From Ectobius pallidus (taxonomy: Eukaryota > Arthropoda > Insecta > Blattodea > Ectobiidae): 64,000 nt of DNA. The position numbers were made by a program, and so were the translations under genes. The notes under the pieces were generated by a model. That model saw only the letters and a list, made by a program, of their open reading frames with translations, ran no database searches and was not told the origin of the DNA. Location of the stretch: NCBI GenBank assembly GCA_964059195.1, contig CAXKWD010000009.1:150407890-150471889 (forward strand). The letters are read 5' to 3'. Within the stretch, counting starts at the first letter, position 1. Every line of letters begins with the position of its first letter. Positions 11,391 to 22,990 of this stretch are shown here, in pieces.

Positions 11391-11787
11391 TTGTAGAAAC
11401 TGTTCTCGGGTTTCCAGTCGGGTACTTAGAGAATTACATTCTGAGCTTTCGGCGACTGTCTGCATCGTCATCTTCGGAGAAGTGAGATCCAGAGGTTATG
11501 GCATTGTATATATACCCATGGTAGGACTAGTCAGATGCAGTCGTGGATCCTGATTGGTCGGTGGAAGTAAACGAGAAATAGCAGGTTGCCAGGAAGCGGC
11601 CAATTGGAACCCTCCATCTCTACTGACCAATCAGGATCGCATCTGACTAGTTTTGCCATGGGTATATACAACGCCATAACCTCTGGATCTCACTTCTCCG
11701 AAGATAACGACGCAGACAGTCGCCGAAAGCTCAGAATGTAATTCTCTAACTACCCGACTGGAAACCCGAGAACAGTTTCTACAATAA
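11391..11787. mobile_element. Inverted pair of Penelope-type terminal sequences
   Basis: Arms 11391-11569 and 11619-11787 are inverted and over 90% alike by eye. The right arm reads CCGAAGATAACGAC, a loop, GTCGCCGAAAGCTC, then an AT stretch and ACCCGACTGGAAACCCGAGA. The same arrangement (GAAGATG, stem, CGAAAGCTCGG, ACCCGGTTGGAAGCCCGAGA) follows the Penelope-like ORF at 34740-34835. These look like solo terminal repeats of such elements, which are known for inverted or partial terminal repeats and hammerhead-like motifs. Confidence 0.6.
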
Positions 11788-13401
11788 GAAGTCTATCTAT
11801 CACAGGCAGACAGAAGCATGCTGACTCCCATGGCCATTATTGACAGAACATCAGTTGGTAACATAAAGCTGAGAAAAATCTAAGGAGGTGGCGGAGATTA
11901 CACCCAGACTGCAAGTCCGTAGTTTGCCGCTAGACTATTAAGGCAGTCATCCAAAACTGCTAATGTGTATCAAATTAGTGACATTACTAAAAGTTAAATG
12001 AGTTGGAAATGAACAACCACATGTCCTTACGTTCACTTAATCCATCTGAACATAATATTCATTAAATTAGGCCCTAAAAGAATTATGGAAACATAATTTT
12101 GTTGAGTAAAATGTGTTAAAATGTAACCAATAGATGTGTTATTTAATTACAAAATGTACAGGTGATTTAATTCGTAAACTGATTTTTCATATACATCCAA
12201 ACTTTAAAATTAGACTTTTCTCCAAATAACTTTTTTGGAGTTAATACCTTTTCCTCGTATAAATTTAATTTCAACACAAGCTGAAAAATGATAATTTTAC
12301 ATTATTACATTTACAGAAAACAAATTTCAAACTTTTTATCACGTTTTACAATATCTTTGGGTTTAGGTACCTGTTTTTCACAAACAGTGAAATGCAAATT
12401 TTATACAAAAAAACCATAAATTTAGCTAAAAATGCATAAATTGTTCACCTTTCAGCCAAATTGCATAATAATTGACGAAACTGTGAGAATTACATTGGGA
12501 GTAATTTGAAAGTTGTAACCCTAGATGGCAGCAACTGCAATACGATCATCTATGGGGAATGCGACCAGGACAACACACGAACCTACAAGAAAAGTATCAT
12601 ACAGATGAGACTAAAGTCTGTTCATAAGAATGTCAAAGTCTATATATTTAGATATTTCTACACTAGCCTCTAAGGGTTCACTGCTTATTATAAGTAATCA
12701 TATATTTAAATGTTAAAATACTTTCTATTTTAAGTTTAATAATTTTTATTATTAATAACCATTTAAAGAAGCAAAGCAGAGATAAGCATACTCGCGTGAC
12801 TCCACCAAAAGTGATGCCATTATTTCTGTCTAAGATGGTACACAGTCTCGAATATGAGATTTCTCCTCTAAATTAGGTACAAATAGTATCTTTCATTATA
12901 CACAGTAATCCACATGTATACAGCGTTGCTTAAGAAACAACCACCAACATATTAAAGGGGAAAAACAGTTTCAAAGTCAAAATGAATATAATAACTTGTT
13001 ACAATGCTTTTCTCCATCTGGATCAGTATTTCTCTGCCTCCCTAGAATTTTGGTCCGGTCAAATTGGATCTTTTGGCCAGTATTGGGTAATATAGCCTGA
13101 TGCATCTGCGATGTTCATTGCATCTTTTTTCTTCAGTATGGCCAAAAGTAAACACCTCTGCATTTACAATGGATATGGTAGACGCAAGTGAGAACGGACC
13201 CAATAAATCTTTCATGGGGTGGATCTATGCTGTACCATATCTACTCAAATCTGACTGCACAGAATTTTTGCCCATTTGTAGCATTCAAAATTGGGGTGTG
13301 CATTAATTCGATGACCATTAGATTTGAGTGGTAATCCGTTCCAGAGTTCGGTCATAACTTGGATCACTTTTGTAACAATGTATTGCTCCAATTCTAGACT
13401 T
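11788..13401. other. Unassigned AT-rich sequence
   Basis: No gene, RNA or repeat boundary is supported. Confidence 0.4.
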
Positions 13402-13569
13402 TGTTATTATCGCCTCGCTCAATTTGTTAACAGTTAACATCAAAGGAGTCGCCACCCGAACTTGTTGCTTGGCGGTTTCTTTTGAGAAAACCTTTTACAG
13501 TAACAACAAGCATTGTAATATGAGAACAAAGCGAGCCGCCCATCAACGTTTTGAGCAAGGCGATAATAC
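13402..13569. repeat. Short foldback (168 bp)
   Basis: TTATTATCGCCTCGCTCAA at the left is matched by the inverse TTGAGCAAGGCGATAATA at the right. The interior is non-coding. It may be a small MITE, but no target duplication is clear. Confidence 0.45.
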
Positions 13570-13851
13570 ATTTATTGCTGGCCTATTATCAGTATGCACA
13601 AACACGGGTTGAAGTTAACATATTACTTTGACACACAAGCTTAACACCAAGTTTGGAGTTTAATGCAAAGGTATCTCTCCACCCTAAACCATTATAACAA
13701 TCTTTACTCATATCCCTTGTAGTTTAAAATAAAATATCCTACCACTGATGTGCATTTCATTTGCCAACAAACTATTTTATATGTAGCAAGATTGAGATCG
13801 GAAATATACACACAAAACTTCACTAAAAATAATATTATAGGAGAAAAATTC

Positions 13852-13920
13852 CTCCGACACTGGGACTTGAACCCAGGACCTTTGGCTATTCGCGCCTATG
13901 CTCTACCAACTGAGTTACAT
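13852..13920 (-). tRNA. tRNA-Phe-like pseudogene (inverted partner)
   Basis: This is the inverse of the plus-strand copy at 14088-14160 with few changes: D arm CTCAGTTGGTAGAG, anticodon region GCGAATAGC, and T arm CTGGGTTCAAGTCCCAG are all present. The 5' acceptor strand is ATGTAA rather than TCCGGCT, so the acceptor stem cannot form. It is a pseudogene or SINE head. Flanking GGAGAAAAATTCCTCCGACAC is also shared in inverse. Confidence 0.6.
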
Positions 13921-14087
13921 ATCTATCTTGTATGTTAACTGTACAATAACAGTGGGAGCCCGGTCACAAAAATCACTAATTAGTGTGCCTCACAGTACTG
14001 CATATGACATAACTTGTCTGTCTGTGAGGTAGACCATTAGGCAATTAGTCATAGGAGAGAAGTTCCATCTGGCGCTGTGAATTGAAC

Positions 14088-14160
14088 TCCGGCTTAGCTC
14101 AGTTGGTAGAGCATAGGCACGAATAGCCAAAGGTCCTGGGTTCAAGTCCCAGTGTCGGAG
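14088..14160 (+). tRNA. tRNA-Phe-like sequence (GAA anticodon), probably pseudo
   Basis: A cloverleaf can be drawn. Acceptor TCCGGCT pairs with TGTCGGA (one G-T, one T-T). The D arm is GCTCAGTTGGTAGAGC, the anticodon stem TAGGC/GCCAA has one A-A mismatch, and the loop is ACGAATA with GAA at 14121-14123. The T arm is CTGGG-TTCAAGT-CCCAG. The A box (TAGCTCAGTTGG) and B box (GGTTCAAGTCC) are good. Position 33 is C instead of the near-universal T, which argues against a working tRNA. No CCA is encoded, as expected in eukaryotes. A tRNA-derived SINE head is the main alternative. Confidence 0.5.
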
Positions 14161-14238
14161 GAATTTTTCTCCTATAATATTATCATGTAATGTCCAACAG
14201 AGACAATAATCTGTGGATCATGAAAGCTTACATATCTA

Positions 14239-14390
14239 TTCACTAAAAAGGTATATTTACCCAGAATGATCATTTCAACGGGTATTCCCGCCATCATCAG
14301 CTGATTCCGACTGGCCAGTCGGAATCAGCTGATGATGGCGGGAAGACCCGTTGAAATGATCATTCTGGGTAAATATACCTTTTTAGTGAA
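14239..14390. repeat. Near-perfect 152-bp palindrome with opposed hammerhead-like hairpins
   Basis: The centre CCGACTGGCCAGTCGG (14307-14322) is an exact palindrome, and arms of about 76 bp extend to 14239 and 14390. The plus-strand arm has CTGATGA, a GGCGGG/CCCGTT hairpin, then GAAATG; the other arm has the same on the minus strand. A further related copy starts at 14519 (CTGATGATGGCGGGAATACC). Outer sequence GCAAGATTGAGATCGGAAAT appears inverted around 13785, 14400, 14490 and 14600, so the block is a nested foldback. Confidence 0.65.
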
Positions 14391-14690
14391 GTTTTGTGTG
14401 TATATTTCCGATCTCAATCTTGCTACAGATTTGAACACTTCACTGTATATTTCCATCTAATATTTATATTGATATTTTATATGTAGCAAGATTGAGATCG
14501 GAAATATACACACTAATCAGCTGATGATGGCGGGAATACCCGTTGAAATGATCATCCTGGGTAAATATACCTTTTAAGTGAAGTTTAGTGTGTATATTTC
14601 CGATCTCAATCTTGCTACAGATTTCAACACTTCACTGTAAATTTCCATCTAATATTTATATTGATATTTTTTTATGATTTAATGTTTCAA
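14391..14690. repeat. Second foldback block of the same family
   Basis: Contains CCGATCTCAATCTTGCTACA in direct and inverse copies and a second CTGATGA-hairpin-GAAATG unit at 14519-14550. It ends with TCCATCTAATATTTATATTG, repeated near 14450 and 14645. No coding content is seen. Confidence 0.5.
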
Positions 14691-15163
14691 AATTGGAGTA
14701 TGTATTCGATTCGCGTAAAGAGTAGGGTTCTGGAATTGTTTTTTCCTGGAAGCCTGAAGGAGAGAAACTATCAAATTGACTACAGTCATCTAGAGATTGT
14801 AGGAAGAACTCTTTCAATGCAGTAAATAGCTGCACGTTCGTAACTTATGGAAGGAATATTCCCGATAAGTTGTTGCTGAACTTACAAAAACAACAACATA
14901 AAGACCAGATAAAGAATGCCACATGTATGGGTAGCAGAAGTGACAAGTTTCAGTAGCTAAAAAAAAAAAAAAAATTTAGCAATGATGCCTGTCTGTTGTC
15001 AACATTTGTTTGTGATGACTTTCACAGTAAGCAATGGTAGTAACTTTATTATCGTCCGGATAAATTCTTGTGTTGGCAACAGTAAACATAACGAGTATTG
15101 TTTCTTAAGCAACGACACAATAAATTTTAACTCGCATTCCATGTTTGCAGTGACGAGAGGGAG
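14691..15163. other. Region just 3' of the TPRG1L stop codon
   Basis: It would hold the 3' UTR of the minus-strand gene. An exact polyadenylation hexamer cannot be chosen with confidence; TTTATT (AATAAA on the minus strand) occurs at 15036-15041. Otherwise featureless. Confidence 0.35.
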
Positions 15164-15372
15164 CTAGAAGCTGAACTTTCCCCTGACTTTAAAGAAGCCG
15201 AGAGCGTTGCGGTTGTGAATAACAGATCCCACACCAATGTAGTTCTCGAGGACAATCGGCTTGTGCTCCACTTTGCACGGGGAAGTTGCCGTCGCCTGCG
15301 CCTTCTCCACAGCCAACACAATGGTTCTTCCAAAGTGATCCACATCGTACATGTCGATTCCATTATTCGAGT
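15164..15372 (-). CDS. TPRG1L: TPRG1L-like, coding exon 5 (C-terminus)
   Basis: Encodes residues 265-333 of the predicted 333-aa protein and ends at TAG (15164-15166). The splice acceptor is TTTCAG before 15372, and the one base carried over from exon 4 completes a GAC codon. The peptide contains VDHFGRTIVLAVEK, a lysine-rich turn, KPIVLENYIGVGSVIHNRNA and a final RGKFSF. This matches the end of the TPRG1/TPRG1L family (a hSac2-type domain also found in INPP5F), where an ETYTG-type segment and a short glycine-aromatic tail close the domain. The frame downstream of the acceptor is open in this phase only. Confidence 0.85.
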
Positions 15373-17511
15373 CTGAAATTGATAAAGTCAATCACTACAT
15401 GTATCTCACTTCAGCTAACAAATGTAACATATATCAGAACTTTATAGGACTTCTTTTTGGAGGTCAAGAAACAGAATTTGATTGGTCATTTAAAAAAACT
15501 ATGCTTTCTTCCAGATGACATAATTAATTGTAGTTTTAAAATATTACGAGACTCTGTATTCCTTTAAAATACATAACTTCCAAAAATTTAGCAATTTCAG
15601 CGAAAATTTGTAAAAATAAAAAGTTATTTCCAAGGAAAATCTCAAGTTTTGGAATGATATTTTACATATATTGAAAGTTGAATAAATATATGCGCACATA
15701 AATATACATAAATATTTAAAAAAAAAAACACTTAAATGTTGAGTTGGCAGGCATGCCAATGGTGTAATATAAGTGTAAACAACTAGAAAAAAAATTTAGG
15801 TAAGGGAGATTGTATTTTGTTATGTGAAAAAAACAAAATTATTTTACATTTTTATTCACCATAAAATAGGATCCACGTTAAAACCTCTTTCATCCTATAG
15901 ACATATAAACTTTGCCCTTATGTACCACAAGAGAAATTAAAAGACACCGATAAACATTTTGAGACACAGCGTTTTTACCACAATCTGACAACAGGAGCTT
16001 TGGACTGGTGGCAAAACTCTTCATTGGAAGGGTTCTGAAATTGATTGTTCAGTTCTATAAGAGTGGGAATTACAGGTGGCCATGCACTGAAATCACCATG
16101 GCAACATGACGAGCACACGTGGTTCAGGACAACACCCATCTCCATGTCTTGGCTAACAATAACACAGCATGGCACCACTTAACAATATTGTTCCCAAGCT
16201 ATTTAGCTTTATTAGAATAAATAGATCTAATCTGACAGCGTGTGCATGCAGTCACATAACTCTCTCTACCCTAATGCATGGGCAATACAATTTTCTCCCT
16301 TCACATTCTGATAAGAGACCATATTGCATGGAGTGCGTATTCAGTTGTTTCAACCTGAAGCGAAGATGTCACACAAGTCTGGGTTTATAAAAGCGATAAC
16401 TAGCTTATAACTACAATTCAGAGAATTTTTGCAGAGAAGAATTTCAAATAAAAGTCTTAGCTTTTAGTGTTAGCAGGTCATATATCCAACTGCAAGTGCC
16501 TAACGTCATAGTTTTATCATTTTATCGCTTTCATTTTACCGCTGGGGGGTTTCAGTTACGTAAATATTTCACGCAAACTTGAACTTGAAAAATAAAGTGT
16601 AAAGGTCAAACCCCCTTACATTAGAAGAACTTAAAGACAATATCACAAGAGAAATGAAGTCTATCTTGAAAGCTGAACTTATGCGCATGAAAGAAAGTTT
16701 CCTAAAAAGGTGACAGTGTTGTGTGAATGCAAGAGGAGGACATTGCTAACACCTCTTGTGACGAGGTATGTGGTTATTTTCATTGTAATTGTGAGAACCT
16801 GAATCATTACACCATTAGCGGCTTTATTTGCATAGATATTCCACTCGATTGCTCGGGAGTTAGAGTTTTGGCCGATGCGATGCAGAAACGCGCCCGTGAA
16901 ACACACTGTATTTTGAATGTATGTATATGAAGAAGAAATACCTAGAAAGCTTCGAAATGTGGTGCTGGAGGAGAATAGAGAAGGTCAAGTGGACAGAACG
17001 GGTGACAAACGATGAAGTACTGAGAAGGGTAGGAGAGAGGAAAATTATTCTGAATACAATTATTCAGAGGAAAGCCAATTGGATTGGACACATACTTAGA
17101 CACGAGGGACTCATACATGATGCCATCGAAGGGAAGATCAAAGGAACTGCTGGAAGAGGAAGGAGAAGAATACAACATCTGGATGACATGAAAGATGGGA
17201 GGAGATACAGCAGACTGAAGGACGAAGCAGGAGATAGGGAACACTGGCATCAGAAATTCTCCGTACGAAGATATGGACCTGCCACTAGGCAGAATACTAA
17301 ATAATAATATGAAGACCCGAAGTATTCTTAACATTGGTCAAGCCCATTCCTTTCTACTACCGACTACATGGGTGCCAAGCAGTGAAGATCTGGGAATTGG
17401 TGACAGTAAGTTGGACCACTTTTTAGTTGTAAAAATTAATTCTGGTGAAATTTTTGAGTTGCCATGCAGCTCTGGCTTTTACAGAAACGTAACTCAAGTT
17501 CAAATTCCCAC
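15373..17511 (-). other. TPRG1L intron 4, carrying a LINE tail
   Basis: Starts with donor GTGGGA after exon 4 and ends with TTTCAG. An RTE-like tail sits at 16921-17310 in antisense to the gene. No other supported feature is seen. Confidence 0.6.
16921..17310 (+). mobile_element. RTE/BovB-like LINE C-terminal tail
   Basis: A 127-aa frame begins with FEMWCWRRIEKVKWTERVTN and continues with KANWIGHILRHEGLIHDAIEGK, then GRGRRRIQHLDDM. This is the post-RT region of RTE/BovB-like LINEs (consensus type FELWCWRRLLRVPWTxRR...GHIMRR...GRRRRGRQR). RT and endonuclease are missing, so it is a 5'-truncated copy. It lies inside TPRG1L intron 4, antisense to the gene. Confidence 0.75.
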
Positions 17512-17645
17512 CTTTACGCCATAACAATGGGTGTGAAGTGTAAGTCGTAAATGGGATGTCGTTGGTGAATGGATTCCACTTCTTCTTAAATGTGAGAGGT
17601 TCTCCATTGTTCCACATGGCTCTCAATCCTCGCACATTACGGGAC
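17512..17645 (-). CDS. TPRG1L: TPRG1L-like, coding exon 4
   Basis: Acceptor TTTTACAG precedes 17645 and donor GTGGGA follows 17512. Incoming phase is 2 (CC plus G gives Pro) and outgoing phase is 1, fitting both neighbours. The peptide includes VRGLRAMWNNGEPLTFKKKW, then NPFTNDIPF and YTSHPL. The WNPF...PF.T(Y/F)T.HP pattern is characteristic of TPRG1-family proteins and made it possible to place this exon, which was needed to restore phase between exons 3 and 5. Confidence 0.85.
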
Positions 17646-19589
17646 CTGTAAAACACAACCATGACTTGAAAGCTATCGTTCTTTCATTGAATATGGAAGT
17701 CATACAGACAAAAATGTGGATTATGGTATCTCTGGGAGAAGAGACCTAACTGGAAAAAAAAGTTCTGTATGGTGACCGATTCGGTGTAAGGTGAAATTTC
17801 AAGCAATTGCAAGTGTCATAGTTTTTTTATCACTTTCATTTTATTGCACCTATGTGCACTTGTTTTTACGTAAATTCACAATCTGAACATTGAAACATTT
17901 TCTTTGATCAAAAACAATAATTAACCACTGAAACAGTGATTGGTTATACAGCAAACTGCCGATTTTTTGTGTTAATTGGGACCATGACATGCACGAAAAA
18001 TTAAAAAAAAACACACAGACATAATCCAAAGTGGGTTTGAGGTTTTGAATTTTCCACACTTAATTTCTAATTTCATGCATTTTGTCGCAATACTGTGCAT
18101 TATGATGAAATTAAGTGCAGGAAATTCAAAATTTGATGAAATAAGTGCAGGATATTAGCAAACCTGATAATCCACCCATGCTGTATATGAGTGAAAAGAG
18201 AATTGAAGTGATGTATACTTATTTGCAAAGCAATTTAAATGTCGTGCAATAATAAATAGAATATTAATAACACGATGATATTAATTATACCAAGCTGATA
18301 AAAAGTCTCACGAAACAAGTTGACTCGACATCGGCTATCTCACAAACAGCCATGTGTTTATTTTCATACTTAATTCTCTGAGTAAAGGCCCTTGCACACA
18401 AGGACAAAAAATGTCGGGATCTCGTGTCAATCAATTGTACAATGCATACCATCCTCTCAGAAAAGAATACTGTATTGTTACAGTAATCCCTACTCAGCGA
18501 CAATGGTAATTAAAAGTGTTTTCCTAGTAGCACCGCTTTCCCGTTCCACTCCATTAAGGGTCAGACATTGACTTAATCCTTAAAGGATGCAAATGTAGCA
18601 AATTGGAAATGTTTGACAATATATAGGCCTACATACAGGCGTAACACAGTTATGCAGGGCTACTATATTGTTTATTTATTTATTTTTTAAACCATTATTG
18701 TGCTCATTAAATATTTATTTATGATTTACCCATTGATTTAGTGATATTTCTGTATAATAAGAGATTTTTGTAATTCGAGGTAGCCTCAGCCCCAATTAGC
18801 TCGAATTATCGGGGTTCTACTGTATATTGTATGCATGGATAAGCTAAACATGTGCCAACACACTTCTACTTATCTTTGGAAGTTATTAGCATATAGTGCC
18901 ATCTGTTATCTACATTCTGAGACCATTAGTTAGATGCTTTGCAAACCGGTGGGGCCTAATTAATTTATGGATAACTTTTTTAATCATATATGGACTAACA
19001 CAGACACAATTTGTTATTTTCCACCAAAATAAGAGCACAGTGATTTACGCAACTCTGTGGATGCGTGCATGTCATTATGACATAGCAGTGTTAAAATGCA
19101 TTTCAATGGATGGTGCAATAGACTGCCTGAAATATTTAGCTACACACGGCACCTCAAGACAGAGAACAGGGAACTGATGGTGTGAGCATGTAGATAACAG
19201 ATGGCGTTCTATGCTGACACATTTTGGTGTCAATAGAATGGCATACATACAGCTATAGCAGTGAAAGGGTTAAACTGCAAGCTGAGTGAAATGGCATCTA
19301 CATCAAGAAATTTGTGATATGCTCTTGTTTCAGAGGAAATTGGCAGATTATTTGTGCAATTGTTTGTCCATTTATTAATCTATAGATTAATTCAGTACCA
19401 GCAGCAAGCAGAGTCAAGCTACAGGGACGAGAACTTCTGGAAATGGTGGGAAAGGTTTTGAGAGCATTGACCAAAACAAGATAGTTTAAGGTGATAACGA
19501 TTGGAAATAATCGGTCCATGCCAAGACCCACATTTTCACTTAAACCATCTTGTCATTGTGACTTTGGTCCTCATTTTCATCTTATTTCA

Positions 19590-20522
19590 CTATCTCCTAA
19601 ATACTCCATTCTAACTGATCGATGCTCTTGACCCTTTCAACACTAATCCATAGTAAGATTTACATCCCTAAATTCAATAATATACATGATCATAATACAA
19701 GAGGTCAAAATAACCTCATAGTAAATACTACTGAAACATCCAAATACGGTTTAAAGGGTTTTATTAGCATGATGACAAAACAATATAATAATCTACCTCA
19801 GGATATCAAAAAAGCAAGCAAATTAACGGTTTTCAAAAAACAGGTTAAAGCCCACCTGCTTAATGAATATTTCAATAACTGTCTATAACTCTGATAACTT
19901 CATCTTTATTTTCTATAACATCTCAAAAGAATAATTTCAAGAGAGATTGTAGGAAATAAAAAAAAAAATAATTGTTTTATATAACTTTCTGTGAAGAAAA
20001 ATTGTTTGTGACTTATTGTACTCTTTTAGTATTAAGTAAATTGTAGTATTGTAAATTTAGTTTTAAGAAGAAACATTGTTTGTGACTCTTTGTACGCTTT
20101 TAGTATTAAGTAAATTGTTTAATGGCTTAAACTTCTGGGTAGCAAGTAGATTATATTTAATGTTTAATTAATCTAATTTTACTTAATTAGATTTCTTTCT
20201 CTTAATTGCTCTTCTCCCTTGTATTATATTCTATACTTATGTTTGAGTATTACTTGTATTCTTAAATTAATTTGTTTTAACTTTAGTCTATTAATAAGTA
20301 TTGAACTCTGGTTCTATTCTATAAATTAATACTCTCCTTTGTTTTTCCATGTATTTTTGACATATTTTTGTTTGTTTTGTATATATATATTTTTTTCTTA
20401 TAATCTGTGCAGTCTCTATTCTATTACTTTGTAAAGTCTGCATATGATGTACTTTTGACTGTCCCTTTATGCGAGCCATATGTGCTCTTTGGGACCTTTA
20501 AGAAATAAATAAATAAATAAAT
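19590..20522 (+). mobile_element. LINE ORF2 C-terminal tail with (AAAT)n end
   Basis: The frame 19622-19888 has HDHNTRGQNNLIV, then YNNLPQDIKKASKLTVFKKQ and VKAHLLNEYF, the usual end of CR1/Jockey-like ORF2. About 630 bp of AT-rich 3' UTR follow, containing a tandem duplication (AAGAAxAATTGTTTGTGACT near 19994 and 20066). The element ends with AAATAAATAAATAAATAAAT at 20503-20522. It is 5'-truncated. Confidence 0.7.
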
Positions 20523-20759
20523 AATCCCAGAATTTCTTTTGGCTCCCAAATCCTATATAAACCCTCTCACCCCTTCAAACTGTTATTTTAACCGGTCTTG
20601 GTGAGAACTTCCTCAGCACAAGTTATATTATATGTGAGAATCTGATGTAAGAAACGACTACCGGTAGAGCAAAATTAACCAAAATAGCAAAATTCCTACT
20701 GCTCAGTTTTTAACTCTAATAACTATTCATAAATAATAAAACTATATTAATTACCATAT

Positions 20760-21290
20760 TTATGTCCAGAAATCTAAAAGAAAAAAAGATTTATAAGACA
20801 ATTATCCAGCCGGTTGTCTTATAGGATGTGAGACATGGCTGCTTACTCTTTGGGAAGAACATAATCTGAGAGTGTTCGAAAACAGGGGGATTAGGAAAAT
20901 ATTTGGGCCTAAGAGAGATGAGAATGGGGAGTGGAGAAAACTGCACAGTGACGAGTTTCATGACCTGTACTCGTCACCGGATATAGTAAGGGTAATTAAA
21001 TCACGGAGGATGAAATGGGGGAGGAAAGACTTATTTCAAAAGTATTGACTGGGAGATCCGAAGGGAAAAGACCACTTGGGAGACCTAGACGTACGTGGGA
21101 GGACAATATTAGGATAGATTTAAGGGACGTAGGGTTTGTGAGGGATGGTTGGATAGAGTTAGCACAGAATGGGGTTGAATGGCGGGCTCAGGTAAGCGCG
21201 GAAATGAACCTCCGGGTTACATAAAATAGATAATATTCCTTTATCTTGCTCAGGAAATATCTATTGCCGTTGAGTAAGTAAGTATACTTA
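20760..21290 (+). mobile_element. RTE-like LINE tail, degenerate
   Basis: Broken frames encode IIQPVVL and a CExxTV region. A clear stretch at 21040-21220 reads LTGRSEGKRPLGRPRRTWEDNI, GWIELAQN and MNLRV. The 3' end TTGCTCAGGAAATATCTATT and (GTAA)n matches the copy at 31966-32292. Several stops and frameshifts lie upstream. Confidence 0.75.
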
Positions 21291-21438
21291 TTACCACAGT
21301 ATAATAAAACAGGATTCAATATAGAAAATCAAATTTCTACATGAACTCTGTTTTATTAAAAATAGCGAAGCACCAATTTAAGAATAAAAAAAAAATTGTA
21401 TCACTAGAAAAAAATGTAAATCTGGGTTACATGATATG

Positions 21439-21735
21439 TACATTCACACCGAAGTAACATGCCACATGCAACATGCTATCCCTGGACGTATGCTGCATGA
21501 TACTTATTTAAAATAAACAAGTTGAAGTCTTCACAACGAAGTGCAGGTCACACACTGCGACATTCATTTATTCAGACAGATCTGCACTTATTTTATACTA
21601 GACTACTCGGGATGATGCATGCATACTGATGTCTTTTCAGCTGTTTTCTGGTTATTAAGAAAACTCAGATGTATTTGCTTGGTGTAGCTCTAGATTATGC
21701 CAACGATGGCACGAAAACTGTTGGAAAGGGAGCAA
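21439..21735 (+). mobile_element. Harbinger-type MITE, partial copy
   Basis: Begins with CATTCACACCGAAGTAACAT, the inner part of the terminal repeat of the 35150-35741 element. It continues with AACAAGTTGAAGTCTTCACA and TTTTCAGCTGTTTTCTGGTT. The far end is missing, so it is truncated. Confidence 0.6.
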
Positions 21736-22257
21736 TTTAACACAGAATTTGTATAAACTACCAGAAAGTATCCATGCACGTATGGTTTGAAATAGTACAG
21801 CAATCGAAATGAACAGGAGAAAGCCGGGATTAGAACTGAAGAAACTTCATCCTCTACAGGTAAATTCTACACTACTCGATGTGCAGCCTGCAGCCAATCA
21901 GCTACATAGAAATAAAACTTGTTATGCGACTACAAGAACACAGCAAGCAGGTGCAAGAGATTAGTTGAAGTACCTCGGTTCAAAACTAACAAAGTCGAAA
22001 GCAGATGTGTTTCGACTCCATCTCTCCTGCAAGGGCCTCAGCAGGCAACCCTTCACCACCGTCACCACCCCAGAAGCCAATCCGTTCAGCCGTCTGTTTA
22101 CAGAAGCATGCAACACCACACGCATGAATCCAGCCAATAGGGAATGAGATTTCTCAATTATGCTATCAAGTTTAGATTAATTTGAATGCCGTTTTGGATT
22201 TAAAATTTAAGGGTTTAGGGTTATGCATCTTGTTTTGCTTATTAAGTTCTAATCAAT

Positions 22258-22990
22258 CCAGAATGGTACTTTGTAAGATTGTGTGATGGACAGGAAAATG
22301 TTTATCCATGTGTCTGTATGTGCGATAACTCAAATATCGTCTCCTTAGAATGAAAACCTCGTATCTCATAAAACACATACGTGGCTTTGTCACGCTTCCT
22401 AGCAATACACTAGATTTCGTTTTTCCTGTCTAGAGGGCAGCACACATGTTATTATTGTAATATAGTTGAGATATGTGTTTTTCTATCTAATAATAAACTA
22501 AAAGTACTCTTGCTTCTGTTTTGAGATACGAGGTTTTCATTCTAAGGGGACGATATGCTTTATCGGATTTTCATGAAACTTGGTATACGCACTTATAACG
22601 TCCACGGGAAGAAGCCTATTGATATTGGACCAAATCAGTTGACCGGTAACAGAGTAATGCCCAAGTTAGTGCCTACTTCATGGTAATTTATTAGAAAGAA
22701 TTTATCAAATGTAAATCAGTTATCATGACAACATATTGTTTTACAGTGTTCATATATGGTTTTGGAAATTGCAATACTGGTAGCTTTGACAAATAACACT
22801 ACCCACATATTCCTTCACATATGCTTATCAAACTAGACCTTTGTTCTTCCTTAAGCTCTGCTTAACGAATCGATCTGAAGCTTAACTCGGAGATCGATTA
22901 CAAAAAAACTTATTTTCTGCACATCATAATTGCAATCATCTCTGATTAAACAAAAGGATTCTGGAATTCTATAGAGTGAAAACCCAGCCT
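22258..22990 (+). repeat. Dispersed repeat copy (family of 5.2, 32.3 and 36.6 kb)
   Basis: The left part (CCAGAATGGTACTTTGTAAG) is also present around the RTE insertion at 31948. The part from 22570 onward matches 36640-37230 over roughly 400 bp. It carries the uninterrupted sequence TATCATGACAACATATTGTT (22722-22741), which is split by an insertion in the 36.8-kb copy. No coding content was recognised. Confidence 0.65.
22337..22553. mobile_element. 217-bp MITE with TA duplication (Tc1/mariner type)
   Basis: Ends TCGTCTCCTTAGAATGAAAA and its inverse form terminal repeats of about 32 bp. TA flanks both sides (22335-22336, 22554-22555). The same host repeat at 5165-5320 reads straight through AACTCAAATA-CGCTTTATC without the element, supporting the boundaries. 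There is no coding capacity, so it would depend on a transposase in trans. Confidence 0.75.

Noticed and set aside
15127..15363. Arg-rich 78-aa ORF on the minus strand
   Set aside because: It is an alternative frame of TPRG1L exon 5; exon phasing selects the other frame.
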